From: Aureispira sp963837355
Lineage (GTDB): Bacteria; Bacteroidota; Bacteroidia; Chitinophagales; Saprospiraceae
Assembly: GCA_963837355.1 (NCBI GenBank)
Contig: CAWIMY010000010.1
Span: 186,001 to 250,000 of the forward strand
Length of the DNA: 64,000 nt
Direction: 5' to 3'
A program made the translations under genes and the position numbers. Below are positions 36,898 to 45,900 of this stretch, one piece after another. The stretch's first letter is position 1, and each line of letters begins with the position of its first letter. Below the pieces are notes generated by a model, which did no database searches, had not been told where the DNA came from, and saw only the letters and a list, made by a program, of their open reading frames with translations.

Positions 36898-37983
36898 ATG
36901 GCACAGGACTCTTTATTAAAATACCAAGCAGAACAAGCATACGCTACGGAATTAGAGGCGCTAAAAGCTCAAGACCAACACCCTGTCCCCACCAATTGGC
37001 AACTTTCTCCTTGGAGCGTTGTCACTTATCTAATGGGAGGTACTTTGGAGGACGGTACGGTTATCAGCCCTAAATATTACGGCAGCCAGCGGTTAATAGA
37101 AATTGCCGTAGCTACCTTAGTTACTGACCGCGCCTTATTACTAATGGGCGTTCCAGGAACTGCTAAAACGTGGGTTTCGGAGCACCTATCGGCAGCCATT
37201 TGTGGGAGCTCCACGTTATTGGTTCAGGGGACCGCAGGAATTAGCGAAGATACCTTGCGCTACGGTTGGAATTACGCCAGTTTGTTGGCCAAAGGCCCCA
37301 GCGAGGAAGCCTTGGTTCCTTCTCCCGTCTTGATGGCCATGCAGAAAGGCCAACTAGCCCGCGTAGAGGAGTTGACACGGATTCCTTCCGATGTACAAGA
37401 TACGCTCATCACGATTTTATCCGAAAAAATGCTTCCCATTCCTGAACTTAATACTTCTGTACAGGCCAGGCAAGGATTTAACATCATCGCTACCGCGAAT
37501 GACCGCGACCGAGGGGTCAATGAACTCTCTAGCGCTTTGCGCCGTCGTTTTAATACGGTGGTCTTGCCGTTACCGAATACCTTGGAAGAAGAAGTAAAGA
37601 TTGTAGCCACACGAGTACAGCAATTGGGCAAAAGCCTAGCCATCAAAGCCGAGCAAGCTCCGATTAAAGAAATTCAACGCTTAGTTACGCTTTTTAGAGA
37701 GTTGCGCTCTGGCCAAACCACCGATGGCCGTACTAAAGTAAAAATGCCGTCGGCAACGCTCAGTACTGCCGAAGCGATTTCCGTTATTAACAGTGGACAA
37801 GCCCTCGCTACGCACTTTGGTGATGGGGAATTAAAAGCCCGCGACTTGGCTGCTGGAGTGATTGGTGCCGTGGTCAAAGACCCCATCCAAGACGGGGCTA
37901 TTTGGCAAGAATACCTAGAAACTGTTGTCAAAGAGCGCAAAGAATGGGCTGACCTTTACCGCGCCTTTAAAGAATTGAGTTAG
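36898..37983 (+). CDS. MoxR-family AAA+ ATPase (YehL-type)
   Basis: A 361-residue AAA+ ATPase: Walker A GVPGTAKT (84-91), Walker B region around ARVEELTR (154-161) where the usual aspartate is replaced by glutamate-glutamate, sensor 1 IIATAND (196-202), and arginine finger SSALRRRF (211-218). The insert and the DRDRGVNELSSALRRRFN block are typical of the MoxR branch that works with VWA proteins. Such pairs fold or load metal cofactors onto partners or act in conflict systems. Its likely partner, the VWA protein, is at 17108 and not adjacent; no DUF5682 or SWIM gene is seen. The start ATG at 36898 lies after a terminator; the downstream gene begins 19 bases after the stop, so they are co-transcribed. 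Confidence 0.85.
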   Translation: MAQDSLLKYQAEQAYATELEALKAQDQHPVPTNWQLSPWSVVTYLMGGTLEDGTVISPKYYGSQRLIEIAVATLVTDRALLLMGVPGTAKTWVSEHLSAAICGSSTLLVQGTAGISEDTLRYGWNYASLLAKGPSEEALVPSPVLMAMQKGQLARVEELTRIPSDVQDTLITILSEKMLPIPELNTSVQARQGFNIIATANDRDRGVNELSSALRRRFNTVVLPLPNTLEEEVKIVATRVQQLGKSLAIKAEQAPIKEIQRLVTLFRELRSGQTTDGRTKVKMPSATLSTAEAISVINSGQALATHFGDGELKARDLAAGVIGAVVKDPIQDGAIWQEYLETVVKERKEWADLYRAFKELS

Positions 37984-38002
37984 TCCTTTTGATCGTTTAT
38001 TT

Positions 38003-39481
38003 ATGTTTTACCCTCCATCCGTCTTGTCCGTTATGCTACCAGCTACCTCCCAATTAAAAGCCTACTACGAAGCTTGGGCCAACGAACCGTTGGAACAATT
38101 AGAAGTGCTACCCGCTTCGGGATCTGCGCGCCGCTATATTCGCGTAGCAGGAGCCCAAAAACGCGCCCTCTTAGCCTATAATCCTAATCCAGAGGAAAAC
38201 GCGGCTTTTGTAGCCTATACCCAGCATTTTCTACAAAAAGGCTTACCCGTACCCCAACTGTACACGATTCCTACAGAAGAACATTTGTATTTACTAGAAG
38301 ATTTAGGAGAGCGGACGTTGTTGCAGCAGTTAGAGCAAACCCGCCAAGACGAGCAAATAGCCGCGCCAACCATTGTTTATTACCAAAAAAGCTTAGAGGC
38401 TTTAGCCCAATTACAAATCAAAGGGATTGAGGGGTTGCCTGTAGGACAGTACCAGCAGCCGAGCCACTTCAACCAAGATAATATGTTGTGGGACTTAAAT
38501 TACTTTAAGTACTACTTCCTAAAACCTAAAGAAGTCCCCTTTAATGAAGCCGCGTTGGAGCGAGATTTTAGTAAATTAATTGACTACTTGGGAAATGTAC
38601 CAACCCATTTTTTTATGATGCGTGATTGTCAGGCTAGGAATATTATGGTCAAGGACAATAATATTTATTTTATTGATTACCAAGGAGGCAAATATGGCCC
38701 TTTACAATACGATGTAGCATCGCTGCTCTATCAAGCCAAGGCGAACCTACCACAAGCACTTCGGGAAGAGCTCCTAGATCATTATTTGGGGGCTTTATCC
38801 CAACTACAAAAAATTGATCAACGCGCCTTCAAGGCTACTTTTTATGGCTTTGTACTCCTCCGTAGTTTACAAGTTTTGGGCGCTTATGGCTTCAAAGGCT
38901 TATTCCAAGGCAAAACCCACTTTATCGAAAGTATTCCTTATGCGTTGAAGAACATACAATGGCTGATAGAAACCAATCGCTTTCCAGTTCCTTTACCTCA
39001 TTTGACCAGCGTTCTAAAAGCACTGATTGAGCAAAATCAACAAGCGAGTGTCTTAAAGAATACAGGTACGACCGATAAACTAACCATCACGATACAAAGC
39101 TTTTCTTACCGTAGAGGTATTCCCGTGGACAATTCGGGTAATGGCGGCGGCTTTGTTTTTGATTGCCGTTTTATCCACAACCCCGGCCGTTATCAACCTT
39201 ATAAACACCTCACCGGCCGCGATCCTTCTGTTATTGACTTTTTAGTAGAAAAAAGTAACATCGGCGAGTTTGTTGCCCACGTCAAATCGGTTATTCAGCC
39301 TGCGGTAGAAAATTATTTAGAACGCAACTTTGCCCATTTGACGATCAACTTTGGTTGTACAGGCGGCCAACACCGTTCGGTGTACTCGGCCGATCAAATT
39401 GCCGCATTTTTGGAGGCAACGTATGATGTGAGGGTAGTATTGACGCATCGAGAGCAGGAATTGAAGGGGTGGAAGAATTAG
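38003..39481 (+). CDS. Phosphotransferase (APH-like) fused to a RapZ C-terminal domain
   Basis: A 492-residue protein with two domains. Residues about 15-340 are an aminoglycoside-phosphotransferase/AmgK-like kinase fold: TIPTEEHLYLLEDLGERTL, the catalytic block RDCQARNIM (D208, N213) and the metal-binding YFIDYQGGKYGPLQYDVASLL (D225). Residues about 360-490 match the RapZ C-terminal domain, with GFVFDCRFIHNPGRYQPYK, LTGRDPSV and FGCTGGQHRSV (450-460). In E. coli RapZ this domain binds GlcN6P and guides RNase E; the AmgK kinases phosphorylate amino sugars for peptidoglycan recycling. The fusion links a sugar-kinase-like domain with an amino-sugar-sensing domain. The usual MurU nucleotidyltransferase neighbour is absent. 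Confidence 0.85.
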   Translation: MFYPPSVLSVMLPATSQLKAYYEAWANEPLEQLEVLPASGSARRYIRVAGAQKRALLAYNPNPEENAAFVAYTQHFLQKGLPVPQLYTIPTEEHLYLLEDLGERTLLQQLEQTRQDEQIAAPTIVYYQKSLEALAQLQIKGIEGLPVGQYQQPSHFNQDNMLWDLNYFKYYFLKPKEVPFNEAALERDFSKLIDYLGNVPTHFFMMRDCQARNIMVKDNNIYFIDYQGGKYGPLQYDVASLLYQAKANLPQALREELLDHYLGALSQLQKIDQRAFKATFYGFVLLRSLQVLGAYGFKGLFQGKTHFIESIPYALKNIQWLIETNRFPVPLPHLTSVLKALIEQNQQASVLKNTGTTDKLTITIQSFSYRRGIPVDNSGNGGGFVFDCRFIHNPGRYQPYKHLTGRDPSVIDFLVEKSNIGEFVAHVKSVIQPAVENYLERNFAHLTINFGCTGGQHRSVYSADQIAAFLEATYDVRVVLTHREQELKGWKN

Positions 39482-39509
39482 AGAGCCTAAGTTTTACCTT
39501 ATGTATTAC

Positions 39510-39546
39510 AAAGAGAGGACAGTCCGTACGGGCTGCCCTCTCTTTT
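39510..39546 (+). terminator. Terminator after the kinase-RapZ gene
   Basis: AAAGAGAGG and CCTCTCTTT arms around an imperfect inner stem, ending in TTTT. Confidence 0.8.
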
Positions 39547-39602
39547 ATTTTGAATTACAATCACAGAAAAACTATAGCGTCAGAGTGACAAGAGCGTTTT
39601 GA

Positions 39603-39800
39603 ATGAGTTGGTCAACATTTTTGGAAACAAAATTAGCTACAACTATAAGTGAAAACAAGATTGCCTATAGCTACTCCGACTTAATACAGCGGGTTGCTAA
39701 ACAAGCTGTTTACAAAGCCGTCCGTAAAGACGAACCTTTCTCCATAGCCTTATTTGAGGCGCTTGGACGAGTTCCCCCTTCACCAGTAATAGAAGAATAG
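39603..39800 (+). CDS. Small orphan protein, 65 residues
   Basis: A short cytoplasmic-looking protein with one helical region (YSDLIQRVAKQAVYKAVRKD) and a proline-rich tail. No family recognised. It is flanked by a strong terminator on each side (39510-39546 and 39814-39850), i.e. it sits in its own transcription unit, which argues that it is real in spite of its size. Confidence 0.55.
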   Translation: MSWSTFLETKLATTISENKIAYSYSDLIQRVAKQAVYKAVRKDEPFSIALFEALGRVPPSPVIEE

Positions 39801-39813
39801 AAGTTGAACATTT

Positions 39814-39850
39814 AGGAGGAAAAGACTAGCCTAAGGCTTTTCCTCCTTTT
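39814..39850 (+). terminator. Terminator of the small orphan gene
   Basis: An 11-bp perfect stem AGGAGGAAAAG/CTTTTCCTCCT with a 12-base loop, followed by TTTT. Confidence 0.85.
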
Positions 39851-39931
39851 TATTTCTAGTACACAAACGACGACTTCTATTATAGCTCGGCAACAATCAG
39901 CTGACTACTTTGTTAGACCTCCCTCCCCCAA

Positions 39932-39966
39932 CAAAAAAATCGGCAACAGGTTGCCCTGCTGCCGAT
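39932..39966 (-). terminator. Terminator of the decayed giant gene (minus strand)
   Basis: ATCGGCA/TGCCGAT outer arms and CAGG/CCTG inner arms, with seven T on the minus strand just after the pseudogene's end. It survives although the gene has decayed. Confidence 0.75.
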
Positions 39967-39995
39967 CATTTTTATACTGCCCGAAGGCTTTCTAA

Positions 39996-42900
39996 TTAAG
40001 GTCTACCCAAGGTTACTTTGCGATGTACAAAGACATTCTCGTTGTACAAGACCAAAATGTAAGTCCCAGAAGGGCAATCTAAGTTGTTTACTTGGAGTTG
40101 GTCGTTGCCTGCGCGCACTTCGCCCTGACGGACTTCCACCCCGCGCATATCCACCAATCTCCACTGGTAATCGTTCTTCAACGTGCTTGATCGAATTTCA
40201 CATTGAAATAATCGTGGGCAGGGTTGGGATACAATACGAGGTTTTCAATCTCGTTCAACTCCTTAGCTGCTTGTATAGGGTCTACATTGACCGTAGTATA
40301 GCCGCTCACATCTCTGGTCGTGGCTACTTGAAAGACCTCCTTAGTATCGGTGTTCTGAATAAAGACCACGACTTGGAAATCTCCTGGATCGTAATTGATA
40401 AAGGCGTGTCCAGAATGATTCCAAAGGAAGTTTGAAAACTTGGTCTCATTTTTAGCCCAACTCTGTTCATAAGTGGTTGCATTAACCGATGAGTTTAAAT
40501 GAAATTGATCATTCTCTCGGGCAACGGCATGCACCTCGCTGGTGTAACTGCTACCATTAGGGTACCTCAACGAATCTTCCGAAATGACGGTATAAATTCG
40601 ATAGTTAGCTAATGGCATACTATCTAAGGCTTCTACCCTTGCGGTTACATCAAAGGTATTGTTGATGTGCAACGTTCTAGTAATTTCTACCTTGAACTTA
40701 GGCGATTCTAACATGTCTTGCTCAAAATCAGCATCTGTTAAGGTATTGGTCGTATAAGTGACGGTAGAATCTAGTCCGTCAATGAAAGAGCGTCCCGCTG
40801 GAGAGAGGCTATATTGAAAAGCTCGATTTCTACCCAAGGTTGGATTATTTAGATAGAAGGCATCATTAACATTCGGACTTTCCATGTGGTACTGTAACAA
40901 GACAACATCCTCTTTTAAAGAGGTGTGGAAAATCAACTGGTAAAGGGCATTGTTGATGTTTTCCATGTTGTTATGGCCATCGTTGACCATCGTTTCTAAG
41001 AGGACGTTACGGGTACGGTTGCGTACCACTACGTTATCAAAGGCAAAACCATCGTACAACCCTCCTGGATCAATATCCAAAGAAGCAAAAGCAACCCGCA
41101 GACGAACAATGCTATCTCTTCCTCTAAAGTCATCCAACTTATAACGGCCATTTTGCCATTCTGTATCAAGTCCCGACCATCCTAAAGGAAAAACGCGGTG
41201 GTCACTAGATCCTGGCTGTCCCGCAATGAATGATGTATTAAACCAATCGATTCCTCTGTTCTCTTTTCCTAAAGGAGCCCAAGTACCATCTTCCCGTTGG
41301 TATTCTAAGACGGTACCGTCAAAACCAGCACGAGAATGTGACCAATAATCCATACTAATCATTGGGCGCGACAACGTACTAATATCAAAACAAGGACTGT
41401 ATACCCAAGCCGCTTCGTCTCGGCTGTAGGGATTGCTTGTTTGAGTAGCCCATATCTTATTGTCTAAGTCCTGTGCTACCCCTAAATTATTGTTATCAAA
41501 ACCCCATTGCCACAATAAGCGGTGGCTGCTGTCTTTACTTTCTGCAAACCAATCGCCATCATTCGCTTCAAAGTCTTGCTCATAAGGAAAGCTATCCACT
41601 TTGGGAGAAATGACTAAACGCACGGTTTGGGTGTCAACGCAATGAACACGATTCGCTACAATCAATTGTGGGTAATAAACCCCAGCACTATTATAGGAAA
41701 AACCAACCGTATCAATCGTTGCTCCATTTTGCGTAGAGCCTATAATAGAATCCGTTGGACTCACTATCCAAAGTACGCTAGTAAGCGAATCGACTACTTG
41801 TGAGTTGTTGATAAGACCTAAGAGGCCATTATTAGGCTTAAAGTAAATACTGTCGAATTGGCAGCCTCCATCAATGGCAAAATCCAAAGTAGGCATACTG
41901 TATACAAAGAGCGTATCGGTGAATCTATTGTCACAACCAGAAATAGAATCAACGTAGTAATAAGAAATAGCATGCTCGCCTCCACCTGCAAGGTCTGGAA
42001 TAAAGTAGTTAGACTGGAACGGTACTCCGCTACCACTAAAAACACCTCCTGTATCGGTTGTCATTAACCACACGGTATCGCCTCCCAAACAGTAAGTATT
42101 GTGTGCATAGGCAGTCGTGAAACTAATTTGTGGAACAGGGTAAGTCACTACCGTTTGTGTATCGGCTCCTGAACAAGCACCTCTGCTATAACTGTAGACG
42201 ATGGTATCGTAGACCGCAGAGGATAAGAACTGTCCGCTGGCGTATCCTTGATTAGGATAAAAATACAGTGCCATAGTGGGCGGTACTCCAACGATTGGAT
42301 TCCCATTCCTAGTAAATACGCCCCCGCTTGGTGAGCCAGTAAGTGGTGTTCGATCATCCGACTCACAATGAACGGAGTCTAAAACAAAAGAGGCGTCTTC
42401 GTAGCCATCCACCCGAAGGGTAAAATCAAGGCTGTCGCTACAACCAGAAGTACTATCCGTTGCGAAATAAGTAATGGAATAGGTTCCTTGCCCAACTCCT
42501 GGATCAAAGTAGAACGTCGTATCAACAACCCAGCGCAAGTTTCCACCACCCACAGGGATCAAAATGCTATCGATACGAAAACTCACTGCTCCAGCAGTGT
42601 CTTGAAAGAAATTCCAAGTTCTATTGTCATAAATAGCAGGAATTAGTGTTTGTAACATATCGTTACTACAGAAAGAACTGTTATTCGTCGGTGCGGTCAT
42701 TTTTGGAATCGGCAACGAGCGAACATTCACGGTTAACTTTGTTGTAGCAGGACAAATTAGATTAGTTGCTTGTCCATTAGCTAAGGTGTAGACGGATGCA
42801 GGCAGGGTATCATCAACCGTATAGGCTATTGGATGTAACCCCTCACCTGCTCTACTAGGCACGAATGCCCAAGGACGCCTACTGTTCCCTGATAAATACC

Positions 42901-45900
42901 TCTTCCTGAAAAGATTCCCCAGCTAGGAGTACCAAAAATTGGCAAGGTATCTCTTGTTTCGCATTGCAAAGAATCTAATCCTACTACCGAAGGCAGGGCA
43001 GGTTGATAAACAAAGGTACGAGCAGTGATTGTATCCGAACAACCGTTATTATCGGTATATCCATAGGTGAATGTCTTGATACCAGAAATACCCAAACTTG
43101 GGTTCAAGGTAATGCTACCAACTCCACTAGAGAAGGCGGGGTCACTATTAATAAACCCCCCTCCAGTAGGAGAAACCGTTATTACCCCAGCAGGGGCACT
43201 GTAACAATAAGCCGAGTCCAATCCAAATAATTCAATTTCAGGTGTTGGGTGAATAAATACGGGAGAACTTCCTGTATTGGTACAATTCATCGAATCAGTA
43301 TAAGAATAATAGATAATCTGTGTTCTTGTTGTAGTAGAGGTGGTGGTGTCTGCCCCTGGACTCAAAATCCCTGTAGAATCTATTATTAGATCTCCATAAA
43401 AGCGATAGTACCCAGTGCTCAAATCGTCCAAACTAAACAAGGTATCATCGGCTGCTGCCGTACAATATTGTCTACTTTGATTGAGTCCACCATAGTTAAC
43501 GTCATAAACAATAGTCGGTAGAGGGTTGACAACAATAGACACCGTATCGGTACTTTCACAGTTGTTGTTATCGGTAAACTTATAAGTAATTAGCTTGGTA
43601 CCTGTTCCAGCTAAAGCTGGATTAAAGATTCCAAGATTGGGGTTGATCCCTGGCCCTGCAAAAATACCTCGTCCAGCAGCGTTCACTGTAGTAGGAGTCC
43701 CTGACAATTGGACTACTGGATAATTGGGACAGTAATTAGTAGCTGTAAAACCACTGAGGGTAACAATCGGTACAGAATCCAGTTTGATAATAGCAATGTC
43801 CGTATTTTGGCAACCTACATCATCGGTATACGTATAAACTACCGTATCGACTTCCACACCAACAGCTACTTGACTAGGGTCATAAAAATAGGTCGTATCA
43901 ATTAAAACAATCCCCGCCCCACTAATTATTCCACGCGAGGTGCCATTGCGGCGGTGTCTTGGGTTTCCATCGACGATTAAAGTAGGCGCACTTTTACAAT
44001 AGGTATGGTCAGAAACACCTGCGGTAGCACCAGAACCATAATTCGTACGATCTCTATTGAACACACTATCAATGTCAACTACGGGTGCTTGAATAATCGT
44101 AACGACTAAAGTATCGTAGCCTTTACAACCAAAGGTATCGGTGATCTGTGCCCATATAGGGGCAGTTCCCCCCGTACCAGGGCCAGGACTCCCTGGAGCA
44201 CCAACAAAGACACTGTTTGGATTGAGTGTACTATCGAGTACCCCTGCTCCAAAATAAGCGATAGAATCAATTGCCGTTCCTGTGATGAGCGTAGCACGCA
44301 TATCAACAGAAGTCACACTACCGCAAAAGCGGGTAATATCTCTTCGTCCATCTAAGGTCAACCGTAATCCCGGAGGCTCCCGAACAACAATATTTCCTGT
44401 ATAATCGTAGGAACAATTAAATTGATCGGTCAGGATATAAGTAACACGCGTCGTATCCGTTACCGCTTTGGTAGGATCAAATACCCCTAAACTGTCGTCT
44501 AATCCTATGGCAGGAATAAAACGCCCCGATATTCCTCCAGGCAATGTCCCCGTAAGAGAGAAAGGCGATTCGTTTCTACAATATTCTGGTTTGGTAAAGA
44601 AGAACGGACGCAAAGGTGCACGAATTAGGGTGTAGGCCGTATCACTGTCGGTACAACCGTATCGGTTGACGGTATAGGCCAGTTGTACAGGTAAATTCCT
44701 AATAGGTTTAGGCACTAAAGAATCATAGTGCATACTAGCAACAAAAATACTATCCTGATATAGAGAATCGAAGAGTGTATAATTACCAAAAGTATCTTGT
44801 CCTAATAGGGAAAAGTAGGTTGTATTTATATTATCAAAAGCAGGAGATGGCCGCAACGTATCGGGGGCTCCTGTTGTACAGTAAATAGGATCTATAGCTG
44901 ACCCTAAATCGACCGTCGGACGTGGTACAATGACCACATTGGCCACAGCGTTAAATTCATTGAGTGTTACCGTTCCAGTGCTTGTGGTTCTTGTGGTTCG
45001 GTAAACCATGGTGAGGCGTATAGAATTTGTTCCAGGAGGTAGTAAAGAGGGCAATAGACCAAATCTCTCACTCCCACGAGGCATCGAATCTAAGTATAAA
45101 ATAGCGGCTTGATGCGTAGAATCAAACGCATAAGTACCAACAATAAGATTAGAGTCAACCGTTACACCACCACTAGTAATACGCTTATAGGCATTTTGAG
45201 GCGTAGGATCTCTAAAGAAGAAAATCGTATCCGACTCTACACACAAGGTATCGGGTACCCCCGGAATACTTAACGGATCAAATACATCGATGTCGCTCGT
45301 TTGTTCTGCTCTACAACCTTTGTTGTTGAATCTAAAAGTTACTGGATTACTTGGCAGAGCAATATCTCCTAAAAGAGTATAAGGAGAAGGCGTCACATAC
45401 GTACCAGTAAAGCTGTTGGTATGTGGAAACGCGGGTGTGAGTCCTGTAAGTCTAGGAACAGAAGAAGCAATCGTCGAAGGATCTACTCCTAAAGGCTTAT
45501 CATTGGGCCTGGCACTTTTACAAGCGTCGTGTAAGTAAGTGCCTTTAAGCGATTGTCTCGAATGGTAATCGGTTCTGTAATTTCTTTAGCAACTAAGCAT
45601 CTAGAGCCATTAGAATACTCCGCTTTGTAGCTGTAGGTGACATTGACTACTAGAGAATCTTGATGAGCAGTGCCCCAAGGAGCCCCCCCACCATATAAAG
45701 AATCGAAAGTAGGACTGATAAGCCCTGGTGTGACACTATAAAACTCCCCCCCTGCTGGAAAACCAAAAAGACGAATGTCTCTATCGGCACAAACAGGATT
45801 AGTTTCTGGTAGAAAATTTATTTTTGGATTATGTATAGTAATAAAGGCATTGCTGTTGTAAATAACATTGGCTCCACTTAGAAACAGTACGTTTCCAGTG

